From assembly GCA_043782485.1 (NCBI GenBank), contig JAYWAL010000088.1, positions 16,779-80,778 on the forward strand: a stretch of DNA of 64,000 bases, read 5' to 3'. The notes below the pieces were generated by a model. The model searched no databases. It was not told the DNA's origin and saw only the letters and a list, made by a program, of their open reading frames with translations. The position numbers were made by a program, and so were the translations under genes. Origin of the DNA: JANXUC01 sp043782485 (GTDB lineage: Bacteria; Acidobacteriota; Terriglobia; Terriglobales; Acidobacteriaceae). Shown piece after piece: positions 1 through 8,113 of this stretch. The stretch's first letter is position 1; each line of letters starts with the position of its first letter.

Positions 1-2
1 CG

Positions 3-617
3 CTCGATAATGTCTCCATTGACATTGCGGCGGGCGAGTTTATCGCGCTTATGGGCCCTTCCGGTTCTGGAAAAACAACTCTGCTCAATATGATTGCCGG
101 CATCGACCGCCCCACGTCCGGCAAGCTGCTGGTGCTGGATCAGGACATCTTCCAACTCAACGACGACCAAACCGCCCGCTGGCGCAACCAGCATGTGGGA
201 TACATTTTCCAAACCTTTAACTTGATGCCCGTTCTCACAGCGTTTGAAAATGTTGAGCTGCCTTTGCTATTAACCAATCTCTCGCAGCAGCAGCGCCGCG
301 ACCACGTCACCACGGCCTTGCGCCTGGTGGGCCTGGCAGAGCGCATGCACCACCTGCCCAAGCAACTCTCCGGCGGCCAGGAGCAGCGCGTAGCCATCGC
401 CCGCGCCATCGTCACCGACCCCACCCTCATCATCGCCGACGAACCCACCGGCGACCTCGACAGCAACTCGGCGACGGAGGTGCTAGAGATTCTAACCAGA
501 CTCAACCAGAACTTCCAAAAGACTGTGGTGATGGTTACGCACGACCCTCACGCAGCCTCGTACGCACACTTAATTCGGCATTTGGAAAAAGGGATGCTGT
601 TGCCGCTCGCAGCTTAG
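3..617 (+). CDS. ABC transporter ATP-binding protein, MacB/LolD type (5' end outside window)
   Basis: This is the nucleotide-binding subunit of an ABC system of the LolD/MacB/FtsE type, which powers lipoprotein release or efflux with a FtsX-like permease. The reading frame is open to the left edge, so the N-terminus lies outside the window. Visible motifs are the Walker A loop GPSGSGKTT, the Q-loop in GYIFQTFNLMP, the signature LSGGQEQR (usually GGQQQR), Walker B LIIADEPTGDLD and the H-loop MVTHD. The C-terminus ends shortly after the H-loop, as expected for this short family. No permease follows, because the next gene is convergent, so any partner must lie upstream. The family is clear; the substrate is not. 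Confidence 0.93.
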   Translation, partial: LDNVSIDIAAGEFIALMGPSGSGKTTLLNMIAGIDRPTSGKLLVLDQDIFQLNDDQTARWRNQHVGYIFQTFNLMPVLTAFENVELPLLLTNLSQQQRRDHVTTALRLVGLAERMHHLPKQLSGGQEQRVAIARAIVTDPTLIIADEPTGDLDSNSATEVLEILTRLNQNFQKTVVMVTHDPHAASYAHLIRHLEKGMLLPLAA

Positions 618-627
618 CGCCTCAAGC

Positions 628-1986
628 CTATTTCCCAATACCGCTAACTTTCACCGCTTGCGGACTGTCGGCAGAATTGCTCGAAATCACCACCGAACCC
701 GTGACGGCGCCTGTGGACGTGGGATGAAAAGCGACCTTGAGCGCGCACGTCACGTCCGGGTTCAACGCACCGGCACAAGTGTTGAGCAGCGTAAACGCCG
801 AACCCGCAAGGGTGGTTCCGGCCACGGAAATCGGAATATTTCCCGTGTTTTTCAAAGGCAACGCAAGAACCGTAGTCGTCCCCACCGTCCGTTTTCCGAA
901 GTTCAAGCTGGCTGGCGCATGGGACCGGAGTAGCGGCCCGAAATTCGCAAAATATGTACCTTCGGAACAGTTCGCCGTGCCGTCCGTGCAAGGATAACGC
1001 CCATCCCACACGTAGTCGCTCTCAATTCCCCCCAGAACCACATTTCCGTTGGCGTCGACACCAACCCCGGAAGGAATGTCGGTATTGCCGCCCAGATACG
1101 AGGAATAAACGATCCGATCAGCTTTGGGGCTCAAAACCACAATCGAGGTATCCGAGGGTCCGCCGGGCGTTGCAATCGCCGCGTTGACCATCGGCACGCC
1201 GGAAGCGCCGCTTACCAGGTACACCTGCTGATAAGCGTCCACCGCCAGCGCAGAAATCGGATACGCCAGATTCTTTTTGTACAAGACCTTCTGCGGCAGA
1301 CTCGCCGAAAGCTTCACCAGTATCCCCAAGCCATTCGCGCCGTTTTGGGCCAGGTAGATGTTTCCGCCTTTGTCCCGCACCATCATGCGCAGGTTGTTGA
1401 AACCGAGCGCGTTCAAATAGGTCGCATAGAGCAGACTCTGATTCGCTCCGCTGAACTCAGCCAGCACCGGGCCTTTGCCAGTAGGTTGCAAAGCCTTCTT
1501 GGTAGGAAATCCAGCATCGGCATATCCCAGCACAAATGCGTCTCCGCGAGGATTCGTAACGACTTTGACCCAGCCCGTCTTAACGCCTCCCGTTGGGTCA
1601 AAAAAAGTTCCCGAGTGGTAGATATAAGTTGCGCCGCCCACGACCCAGTTTCCTGCAACTGAATACGGAACAATGGGACCGGAAAAATCTGCGCCGTCCA
1701 ACGTGTAGGTTCCGTCATTGTTATTGTTGGAACGCGTCGTCATCGCATAGCCATAGGGATAAAAAGTGGGACCCATCCACACCAGCCCGCCGCTGGGCGT
1801 AAAGTACGCGGGCGAAGGGGAATCGCAACTGGATTGCCCCACGATGTCGGGTCCATCGTCGTTGCCATAGATGAAATTGCATCCGTAACCCAGATCGAAT
1901 TTCACGCTATAGCTGGGAACTTTGTTTTGTGCGGACGCTGGCATCGCGGCCAGCAGCAGAATCGATACCCACAGACTCGACTTCAT
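628..1986 (-). CDS. Secreted beta-propeller-like protein with C-terminal SPD2/HYDIN-type domain
   Basis: The protein has about 452 residues. An N-terminal signal peptide (MKSSLWVSILLLAAMPASA) predicts export. The middle part has propeller-like repeats with phrases such as YSSYLGG and GVGVDANGNVVLGG, resembling SBBP repeats. The last 100 residues form an Ig-like 'choice-of-anchor D' (ASPM/SPD2/HYDIN) domain beginning near LNFGKRTVGTT and ending VKVSGIGK. The ATG at 1986 is preferred over further upstream starts because a GGAGG lies just before it and the signal peptide starts there. Such proteins are frequent in Acidobacteriota and are presumed to be surface or extracellular. The exact function is unknown. 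Confidence 0.8.
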   Translation of the reverse strand: MKSSLWVSILLLAAMPASAQNKVPSYSVKFDLGYGCNFIYGNDDGPDIVGQSSCDSPSPAYFTPSGGLVWMGPTFYPYGYAMTTRSNNNNDGTYTLDGADFSGPIVPYSVAGNWVVGGATYIYHSGTFFDPTGGVKTGWVKVVTNPRGDAFVLGYADAGFPTKKALQPTGKGPVLAEFSGANQSLLYATYLNALGFNNLRMMVRDKGGNIYLAQNGANGLGILVKLSASLPQKVLYKKNLAYPISALAVDAYQQVYLVSGASGVPMVNAAIATPGGPSDTSIVVLSPKADRIVYSSYLGGNTDIPSGVGVDANGNVVLGGIESDYVWDGRYPCTDGTANCSEGTYFANFGPLLRSHAPASLNFGKRTVGTTTVLALPLKNTGNIPISVAGTTLAGSAFTLLNTCAGALNPDVTCALKVAFHPTSTGAVTGSVVISSNSADSPQAVKVSGIGK

Positions 1987-2445
1987 AGAGCCTCCAAAGG
2001 CCAAATGGTATATGCTCGGAACACGGAATCTTGAGCGATCAGAATAAAAGCTTACGCCTGCCGGAAGCGAAAACCCACAGGCTTTTGACCTCTGGGTCCA
2101 TTCCGGACAGATGGGTGCCGCTCGATAAAGGGAAGGCTCTGTCAAGCAAAATCGCTCCCAGATGGTTTTGACGCCGCCGCATTGGCCAGAGAAGCTGAGG
2201 AGCAAGACTCTGGAATCTCACGCTAATCACTTCCGGGGAAGATCTTCTCTCGAAGACCGTTTCACCACCATCGATACGGCGTGAACATCGAAGGGCGCGC
2301 GAGATAGTCCCGTCATCCTCGACCGCCGCTTTTCCTGAAGACGACCGCCGCTAAAGCCTTCGCCAAAAACTCAGTCAGGAGCGGGGAGCAGAAGAAATGT
2401 TTCGCTCAACGATGGCACCCGCAGGACGGATCCCCAAAGTGCGCA
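1987..2445. other. Intergenic region without a recognised gene
   Basis: This stretch separates the SPD2-domain gene from the terminator of the next minus-strand gene. Open frames here extend the minus-strand gene upstream without a ribosome-binding site and have no recognisable protein features. I see no RNA gene or repeat. Confidence 0.5.
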
Positions 2446-2474
2446 AAGCAAAAGGCCCGGCATCAGCCGGGCCT
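2446..2474 (-). terminator. Rho-independent terminator of the S41-type gene
   Basis: An 8-bp perfect stem (AGGCCCGG / CCGGGCCT at 2453-2460 and 2467-2474) with a 6-base loop is followed on the minus strand by a T-rich tract (TTTTGCTTTG). It lies 17 bases after the stop codon of the minus-strand gene ending at 2492. Confidence 0.8.
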
Positions 2475-2491
2475 CGTTCACACCACCAAAC

Positions 2492-3712
2492 CTACGCCTT
2501 CGCCGCCCGAGCCTTTACCACTTCAATCGCCTTCTTCAACTGCTCATCCTGCGGAGCTTTCTTCGGCTCCTGCTCGGCGGCGGGCGTGGCTGCGTCTTCT
2601 TCGTCCGGCAGCGCGATTTCCTCGTCCCCAGCCACCAGAATATTCGGTGTCACCGCTGAATCCTGAATCGCCTTCCCCTGCGGCGAATAGTACTTCGCAA
2701 TCGTCAGGTTCAGCGCCGAGTTGTCCTGCAGCGGTATCATCTTCTGAATCGATCCCGCGCCAAACGTCTTATCGCCCAGCACATCCCCGCGAGCGTTATC
2801 CAAAATCGCAGCCGCCACAATTTCCGCCGGACCCGCCGTCCCGCGATTTACCAGCACCACCACTGGCAGCTTGGTGATGGCCTTGTCGGCTTCTGCCGTA
2901 AAAGACTGCTTCGGATACTTCTGCCCCTGCACATACGTGATCGTTCCATGATCCAAAAATAGGTTCGCGGTGGCAATGCCTTCCGCCGGGTCACCGTCCG
3001 CGCTGTTCCGCAAATCCAGAATCAGCTTGGTCGCGCCCGCTTTTTGCAGCGTGCGAATCAATTCCGCCACTTCCCCGCTCTTGCCCTTGGTGAACCAATC
3101 CACCTTCACGTAACCCACGCCCGCGTCCACCACTTTGCTCGACGCCGCCGGATTGCTAAAAATATCCCGCGTGATCACAATCTTCTGCGGCTCCGCCTTG
3201 CGCGCCCGCACCACCGAAACCGTCACGGTCGATCCCGGATCCCCGGCCAGCAAGCTATTGATCTCCACCGGAGACATCTCATGCGTGCTCTTGCCTTCAA
3301 TCGCCTCAATAATGTCGTAGTTCTGAATGCCGGCCTTCTCGGCCGCGCCCCCAGGAATAATCGACACCACATCGGCATACCCAAAGCGCTTCGATACCGC
3401 CGCGCCAATTCCGCCGCGCTTCGCCCCGCTCCGCGCCTGAAATTCCTTATACTCCGCCGGACTTAAGTAACTGGAACTGGAATCGAGCGCCTCAAGCAGC
3501 CCGTGCAAGGCCCCGTTCGTCACCTGCGGAATATTCGGCTCATCCACATATTCCCGCTCCACGCGCGACAGCACTTCGCTGTAAACCTGGAGCTGCTGAT
3601 ACGGTCCGTCGCTCGCACTCCCCGACGCCCGCACCCCCATCTGCCCCAAAGCCATCACCACCACCAGCCCCAGCGAACACGTGAGCACAAACAGCTTCGA
3701 TTTCGTAGACAT
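2492..3712 (-). CDS. S41-family (CtpA-like) PDZ protein lacking the catalytic Ser and Lys: predicted pseudoprotease
   Basis: The protein has 406 residues. It has an N-terminal membrane anchor or signal segment (about 6-24), a helical region, a PDZ domain (about 98-180, with KRFGYADVVSIIPGGAAEKAG) and a tail-specific-protease core (about 195-360). In active CtpA/Tsp enzymes the Ser of the (T/S)ASASE motif and the Lys of TFGKG lie 25 residues apart. Here the matching motifs read GTAGPAE and TFGAG, giving Gly294 and Ala319 at exactly that spacing. The codons GGT (2831-2833) and GCG (2756-2758) were checked in the DNA. The fold appears intact, so this is probably a periplasmic peptide-binding or regulatory protein, not a protease. 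The start at 3712 is chosen because the signal segment begins there; the upstream extension looks non-coding. The C-terminal tail is acidic and Ala/Lys-rich. Confidence 0.88.
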   Translation of the reverse strand: MSTKSKLFVLTCSLGLVVVMALGQMGVRASGSASDGPYQQLQVYSEVLSRVEREYVDEPNIPQVTNGALHGLLEALDSSSSYLSPAEYKEFQARSGAKRGGIGAAVSKRFGYADVVSIIPGGAAEKAGIQNYDIIEAIEGKSTHEMSPVEINSLLAGDPGSTVTVSVVRARKAEPQKIVITRDIFSNPAASSKVVDAGVGYVKVDWFTKGKSGEVAELIRTLQKAGATKLILDLRNSADGDPAEGIATANLFLDHGTITYVQGQKYPKQSFTAEADKAITKLPVVVLVNRGTAGPAEIVAAAILDNARGDVLGDKTFGAGSIQKMIPLQDNSALNLTIAKYYSPQGKAIQDSAVTPNILVAGDEEIALPDEEDAATPAAEQEPKKAPQDEQLKKAIEVVKARAAKA

Positions 3713-3868
3713 AGGACTCAACTCTCGAAAAGAACGAAAATACCCACCATCTCCACTCATTATACGCAGTTGGATGCCGCCCCAGACCCCAGAGTTGTGA
3801 CCCACATCCCCGAAGTAACCCACTGGCAGCACAGGAGTTAGACCACCCCTGCAAAGAAAAGGAAACCA

Positions 3869-3945
3869 TGGTGGCGGCGGACAGACTCGAACTGTCGACC
3901 TAGGGATTATGAGACCCTCGCTCTAGCCACCTGAGCTACGCCGCC
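3869..3945 (-). tRNA. tRNA-Met (anticodon CAT), elongator type
   Basis: Read on the minus strand, this 77-nt cloverleaf has a 7-bp acceptor stem GGCGGCG/CGCCGCC, discriminator A and an encoded CCA. The D-arm begins TAGCTCAG, the anticodon loop is CTCATAA (anticodon at 3909-3911) and the T-arm contains TTCGAGT. The body resembles elongator tRNA-Met (GTAGCTCAG..GG.TAGAGC, CTCATAA). A CAT anticodon could also belong to a lysidine-modified tRNA-Ile, which is less likely here. The anticodon stem has one T-T mismatch at its base. Confidence 0.93.
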
Positions 3946-3967
3946 ACGTTCGTTATTGTAGCATCGG

Positions 3968-5164
3968 CTAATCGGTGGGTTTTTCGGTGGGGACTGGCTC
4001 TGTGGCGCTGAAGTCGTTGAGGAAGCGGGGGATATAGCTTTCCAGCAACGCCGCAATGCGCGCCGGATCAGGGCTTTTTAGGATGAGCGCGGCGTGGTGG
4101 TTTTTGGCTGGGCGACTGGCGATTTCGGGGTCCGTGTAGGCGCTCAGGTCCGGGGTTTCCTGGCGCGCCAGCGTCAGCAGAATTCCGGCATAATCGCGCT
4201 GGAGCGGGGGAAGTTTGTATTGCTCACCCTGCACTTCTGTGCGCGCCCATTCGCGCCACAGGTTCAGGCCGGTGGCGGCTTCCACCAAGTCGGAGATATA
4301 GGCTCCGCCGACGCGGGCCGAAGTCTCTAAAAAGTAAAATTTGCCATCCGCCGCAGCCTGGATGAATTCCGTATGCGCCACGCCGCGCACAAACCCTAAC
4401 GCTTTTTGCAGAGTGCGCTGAAGGGTTTGGAGTTTTTTCGATTCTGGGCCAGTGCGCTTCAGGGTGCGGGTGGTGAAGATGCCGCCTCCATGCGAGACCT
4501 GCATGGGCGGGCGTCCGTACTGGTGGACTTCGGAGAAGACAACTTTGCCTTCGGAGACGACGCTATCGACGTGGAAGACCTCGCCGGGCACGAACTTCTC
4601 GAGTAGATGATAGGACTGGCGGTCGCCAAGCTGGTCTAAGAGAGGCCAAAGCCCGTCAGCGTGTTCTATTTTACGAATTCCTATGGCCGACGCCTCCGAG
4701 CGCGGCTTCAGCACCCAGGGCGGTGCGACTCGAGCCATGAAGTCCCGGAGAATGTCATAATTTAGAACAGGACAAAACGGCGGCACCAGGATTCCCTCTT
4801 CCTGAGCGCGTTCGCGCATGGCCAGCTTGTCGCGGAAGTAGCGCAGCGTGGTCGCTCCCATGCCGGGGATGCGCATGTGCTCGCGGAGTTCGGCAGCGGG
4901 CTCCATGTCGAATTCATCAAGGGCGACGATGCGATCAATTTTTACCGTTCGCGCCATGTAGGCGACGGCGTGAATCATCTGCTGCAGCGTCAGATTTTCG
5001 GGGATGTAGAAGATGTCGTCGAGACACTCGCGAGGCCAGTCGGCGTCGCGACGCTTTTCGAGGGTAAGCAGGACCACGCGGCAACCCAGGCTTTTGGCCT
5101 CGCGCATGAATTCCTGACCTTTGACGTAGGTGGCAATGCAAAGAAGAGTGCGGGGCTCTGGCAT
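3968..5164 (-). CDS. Stand-alone ATP-grasp domain enzyme
   Basis: This 398-residue protein has the order of a carboxylate-amine/thiol ligase of the ATP-grasp superfamily. An N-terminal Rossmann-like half (TLLCIATYVKGQEFMREAKSLG) is followed by the central lysine motif PPWVLKPRSEASAIGI and the metal-binding region FYFLETSARVGGAY. The substrate cannot be read from the sequence. Homology to biotin carboxylase-, carbamoyl-phosphate-synthase- and D-Ala ligase-like enzymes is generic. The ATG at 5164 has a GAGGT about 9 bases upstream; longer reading-frame starts fall in an intergenic region. It stands alone, just downstream of tRNA-Met, so context gives no pathway. Confidence 0.8.
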   Translation of the reverse strand: MPEPRTLLCIATYVKGQEFMREAKSLGCRVVLLTLEKRRDADWPRECLDDIFYIPENLTLQQMIHAVAYMARTVKIDRIVALDEFDMEPAAELREHMRIPGMGATTLRYFRDKLAMRERAQEEGILVPPFCPVLNYDILRDFMARVAPPWVLKPRSEASAIGIRKIEHADGLWPLLDQLGDRQSYHLLEKFVPGEVFHVDSVVSEGKVVFSEVHQYGRPPMQVSHGGGIFTTRTLKRTGPESKKLQTLQRTLQKALGFVRGVAHTEFIQAAADGKFYFLETSARVGGAYISDLVEAATGLNLWREWARTEVQGEQYKLPPLQRDYAGILLTLARQETPDLSAYTDPEIASRPAKNHHAALILKSPDPARIAALLESYIPRFLNDFSATEPVPTEKPTD

Positions 5165-5494
5165 TGGTCGGACCTCGTGGGTGCTATGGGGAATAGTAGA
5201 GACTATAGCCCATCGTGCCGCACTCTGGGGATCGGCCCTTTGGGTAGAATTGCACCGTGACAGGTGAGTTTGGTGGCCCTGCGCCGCAGGGTTACCGCAA
5301 GGGCCGCTGAGCGCCGCCCTTCTTGTTGTTTGGCATCGGTTTTTGGGCATCGGGCACGACCGCGCAGAAGGACGGAACGGGGTCATTTCGGCCGCAAGCC
5401 GCAGTCTTCCAAGTGGAGATCACAATGAGTGACAGCTGAAAGTGCCCAAGTACTCCTCATTATTCAGAAAATGGGCAGCCACCTCCGCCTGAAA

Positions 5495-5604
5495 GTGCAA
5501 GGTCTTGCACACCGCGCCCAATATCCGGCACTTGGCGTGGGCAAGTATTCCGAACGTGCAACTTTCTGCACACAAATGCCGCCAAAGTGTGCAAAGTTTT
5601 GCCT
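5495..5604. repeat. Cluster of GTGCA...TGCAC dyads
   Basis: Three 16-bp dyads are visible: GTGCAAGGTCTTGCAC (5495-5510, perfect 7-2-7), GTGCAACTTTCTGCAC (5556-5571, 5-6-5) and GTGCAAAGTTTTGCCT (5589-5604, imperfect). A close relative, GTGCAAACTTTTGCAC, lies inside the TonB-dependent receptor gene at 33460-33475. They resemble binding sites for a dimeric regulator or a small repeat family; the role is unknown. Confidence 0.6.
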
Positions 5605-5648
5605 ACTCAATGGCCCGCAACAAACCACAAACGAAACACCCTACAAAA

Positions 5649-5664
5649 TGTTCCACGTGGAACA
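5649..5664. promoter_or_regulatory. parS: parS centromere-like site (ParB binding)
   Basis: TGTTCCACGTGGAACA matches the bacterial parS consensus (TGTTnCACGTGnAACA) at every fixed position. It is the core of a perfect 24-bp palindrome extending from 5645 to 5668 through flanking A4/T4. ParB family proteins load on this sequence and spread to organise the origin region. In most genomes parS sites cluster around oriC, so this window is probably in the origin-proximal part of the chromosome. No parA or parB gene is present here. Confidence 0.88.
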
Positions 5665-5682
5665 TTTTTGACCCGCACTGGC

Positions 5683-5742
5683 GTCGAGCCACCAGTCGAG
5701 CCACCAGTCGAACCTTCAGTCGAACCTTCAGTCGAACCTTCA
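5683..5742 (+). repeat. 12-bp tandem repeat (five units) upstream of kdsB
   Basis: Two units of GTCGAGCCACCA are followed by three units of GTCGAACCTTCA, all in register. The array ends 32 bases before the GTG of kdsB, so it overlaps or adjoins the likely promoter (a TACGAT -10-like hexamer sits at 5747-5752). Copy-number change could alter kdsB expression; this is inference. Confidence 0.85.
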
Positions 5743-5774
5743 AATGATACGATGGTCCAAATCGGAGGCGATTT

Positions 5775-6494
5775 GTGAGAGCAATTGCGGTGATACCGGC
5801 GCGACTCGGGTCCACCAGATTGGCGCGAAAGATGTTGCACTTGATTGCGGGAGAGCCGCTGTTGGCGCATGTTGTGCGCGGCGTGAAGGCATCGCCGCTA
5901 CTGGCGGAAGTGATTGTTGCGACGGACTCGGAGGAAATCTTTGCGTTCTGTAAACAAAATGGCTGGTCGGCGCGAATGACATCTGAGGCGCACCGAAGCG
6001 GAACGGAGCGGGTGCATGAAGTGTCACTCGCAGTTCCGGCGGACGTGTATTTGAATGTGCAGGGCGACGAACCGTTGACGCGACCAGAGCATATCGCCTC
6101 GCTTTTGGAAGTGATGCGCGATCCGGCGGTGGATGTAGGGACATTGAAGGTGGCGTGTCCTCTCGAAGATGTTCTGAATCCGAATGCGGTGAAGGTGGTT
6201 TGTGAGGTTGGGGGAAAGGCGCTGTATTTTTCGCGGGCTACGATTCCGCATGACCGCGATGGGACTGGGCCGAAGTATTTTAAACATTTGGGGTTTTATG
6301 GCTACCGTCGGGCGGCGCTGGAGCGGTTTGTTTCGCTGCCGGAGTCTTCGCTGGAAAAAGCTGAGCGGCTAGAGCAATTGCGCTTTATGGAACATGGAAC
6401 GTCGATTTATGTGGGTGAGACGCAATTTGACACGGTTGGCGTGGATACTGTTGAGGATGTGCGAAGGGTTGAGGAGATCCTGCGGAAGAGATAG
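5775..6494 (+). CDS. kdsB: 3-deoxy-manno-octulosonate cytidylyltransferase
   Basis: KdsB activates Kdo with CTP to give CMP-Kdo for lipopolysaccharide inner core synthesis in the cytoplasm. The 239-residue length is close to the usual 245-255. Family motifs are IPARLGSTRLARK at the N-terminus (nucleotide binding), VATDSEEI, SGTERVHEV, NVQGDEP (metal/CMP site), YFSRATIP and EQLRFMEHG. The start is a GTG with GGAGG at 5764-5768, which fixes it. It is monocistronic, facing a convergent M48 protease, with a repeat hairpin between them. Its presence implies an outer membrane with Kdo-type LPS. Confidence 0.95.
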   Translation: MRAIAVIPARLGSTRLARKMLHLIAGEPLLAHVVRGVKASPLLAEVIVATDSEEIFAFCKQNGWSARMTSEAHRSGTERVHEVSLAVPADVYLNVQGDEPLTRPEHIASLLEVMRDPAVDVGTLKVACPLEDVLNPNAVKVVCEVGGKALYFSRATIPHDRDGTGPKYFKHLGFYGYRRAALERFVSLPESSLEKAERLEQLRFMEHGTSIYVGETQFDTVGVDTVEDVRRVEEILRKR

Positions 6495-6532
6495 GCTGGG
6501 CGCCCGGGGGGTTTCCTAAAGCGTACCGGTGT

Positions 6533-6598
6533 GGCAGGGGTCCTTCGACTAAGAAATGGCTTCACTTCGTGAAGCCATTTCTTCGCTCAGGATGACAG
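6533..6598. repeat. Dispersed hairpin element between convergent genes (copy 1)
   Basis: The element opens with GCAGGGGTCCTTCGAC and closes with CGCTCAGGATGACA. Between them is a perfect 15-bp stem (6551-6565 with 6569-6583) and a TTC loop. A T-run (6601-6606) follows on the plus strand. A second copy lies at 25460-25523, also between convergent genes. It may serve as a bidirectional terminator. Confidence 0.8.
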
Positions 6599-6619
6599 CA
6601 TTTTTTGGTGAAACATGCT

Positions 6620-7765
6620 CTATCGGGTTCCGATGGGTCGATTGGCCCAAGCACGGGCGGCGGAAACGCGGTTGCTGATGGAAGGGTGAGAGTGGAAGAG
6701 ACGCTCCACCCATTTGGAAGGCTGGCGTTCCGCGAGGTTTTGCGCGGCTAGTTTGTTCATGGCGCTGACGAACGGTTCCACAGAACGAACAGACTGAAAA
6801 CAGTAGCGGTCCGCCTGACGTTCATTGAAGCGCGAATAGGCGTTGAGAACCGGCATGAGCAAAACTGACATCGCCGTTGAAACCAAAACCAAAAGCGGTA
6901 GAGTAGCGAAATCAGAGAGCGATTCAAACCGACGAGCGCTATCGACGGCATAGCGCAAAACTTCGGAAGCGAGCCAAAATCCGGCGAAAGTGACAAGGGC
7001 TTGAACGCCGATGCTTTTGAGAATATGGCGATGAACGTGATGGCCGAGTTCGTGCGCTAGAACGGCTTCAATTTCGTCGGTGCTGTAGTTTTGCAGGAGC
7101 GTATCGGCAAGGATGATGCGGCGGGTTGCGCCCAGGCCGGTTAGAGCGGCGTTGGCTTTTTTTGTTTTTTCCGAGAGCTTCCATTCGTAAACACCGCGGA
7201 TGGGCATTCCGGCACGCTCGCCTAGTTTGACCAGGCGGCTTTTGAGTTCATCGTTGTCGAGCGGCGCGAATTTGTAGAAGATGGGAAAAAGGACGACGGG
7301 GGCGATTTGCGCCATGAGAACGAAGAGCGCAAGGAAAATGGTCCAGGCGAGAAGCCACCAGTTTTGCGGGGCGAAGCGAATGGTGGCATAGATGAGTTCG
7401 ACGACGATGGTGGCCAGGACGAAGCTCAGCAAGAAGGTTTTGGCCTCGTCGACGAGCCATGCCCGGAGGGTTTGTTCTGATAATTGAAATTGGCGTTCCA
7501 GGCGGAAGGCGTAGAACTCGAGAGCGAAGGTGAGGACTTTGCTGATGACGAGTAAAAAGAATACGTAGAGGATGATGGCGATGTAGTAGTTGCGCTGCTC
7601 GCCGGGGCCGAGAGCGAGGTCGCGGAGGCGGGCGCTCCATCCGGTGAGGAGGAGGAGGAGAAGGAAAGCGAAGCCGACGGCGAGGTCGGCGAAGCTGAGC
7701 CAGCGCTTGATCCGGTTGTAGCGGCGGGCTTCGGGACTGTCAGGCGATTGGATCATGTGCTGCAT
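6620..7765 (-). CDS. Membrane M48-family zinc metalloprotease (Ste24/HtpX-like)
   Basis: This integral membrane peptidase has the zinc motif HELGHH in AVLAHELGHHVHRH, with a downstream Glu-containing region (NERQADRYCF) supplying the third ligand. Several hydrophobic segments precede and follow the site: residues about 20-40, 65-90 and 105-150, and two after the HExxH. The overall layout resembles CAAX-type Ste24 proteases more than the shorter HtpX. Members process prenylated substrates in eukaryotes and act in membrane quality control in bacteria. No strong Shine-Dalgarno is visible. I chose the ATG at 7765 (381 residues); 7756 is nearly as good, and the longer frame to 7864 enters repeat DNA. 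Confidence 0.85.
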   Translation of the reverse strand: MQHMIQSPDSPEARRYNRIKRWLSFADLAVGFAFLLLLLLTGWSARLRDLALGPGEQRNYYIAIILYVFFLLVISKVLTFALEFYAFRLERQFQLSEQTLRAWLVDEAKTFLLSFVLATIVVELIYATIRFAPQNWWLLAWTIFLALFVLMAQIAPVVLFPIFYKFAPLDNDELKSRLVKLGERAGMPIRGVYEWKLSEKTKKANAALTGLGATRRIILADTLLQNYSTDEIEAVLAHELGHHVHRHILKSIGVQALVTFAGFWLASEVLRYAVDSARRFESLSDFATLPLLVLVSTAMSVLLMPVLNAYSRFNERQADRYCFQSVRSVEPFVSAMNKLAAQNLAERQPSKWVERLFHSHPSISNRVSAARAWANRPIGTR

Positions 7766-8113
7766 CCATTGTCGCTGGTTAGAGCGAAAAATGCGACTCC
7801 CGACGGTGCATGGCCGGCGGGGCTTTCGCGGATGATGGTGCCTAACAGCCGTTGTGAAATTCAAATCCCTAAATCACAGCGCCTAAAGGCGACTAAAAAT
7901 ACGGCACTTACGGCACGGCTGAAGCCGTGCCCTGATACAAATCTTAGTTTCACCACGGGCTGCTCAACTAAGGAACAGTGCCGCCGGCTTTCGTCCTTCC
8001 GCGTGGCGTTCCGGCAAGAAAGTTGGACGGTGTCGGGCGCTCTCGGCACCCAGGGGATTCTTCGCTACGGTGAGAATGACAAAATAGCAAAAGATTTTGG
8101 AATGGCAATTTGA
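7766..8113. repeat. Intergenic repeat region
   Basis: No gene is seen. It contains hairpins of the constant-loop family: GCC-TAAA-GGC (7881-7890) and an 8-bp stem GGCACGGC-TGAA-GCCGTGCC around 7912-7931. A copy of the GGATTCTTCGCT...GAATGACA element lies near 8055-8084. Confidence 0.7.

Larger units (their letters stand above)
5165..5774. other. 610-bp intergenic region rich in palindromes (contains parS)
   Basis: No convincing gene lies here; the short frames of 60-80 codons that cross it run through palindromes and tandem repeats. It holds three GTGCA...TGCAC dyads (5495-5604), a perfect parS (5649-5664), a 12-bp tandem repeat (5683-5742) and the ribosome-binding site of kdsB. These are listed separately. 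Confidence 0.7.

Noticed and set aside
628..2205. Longer start (525 residues) for the SPD2-domain protein
   Set aside because: The signal peptide and Shine-Dalgarno lie at 1986, and the extension has no recognisable features.
5429..5778. Short plus- and minus-strand frames over the parS region
   Set aside because: They run through palindromes and 12-bp repeats, giving peptide repeats such as VEPPVEPS, with no start signal. They are taken as non-coding.
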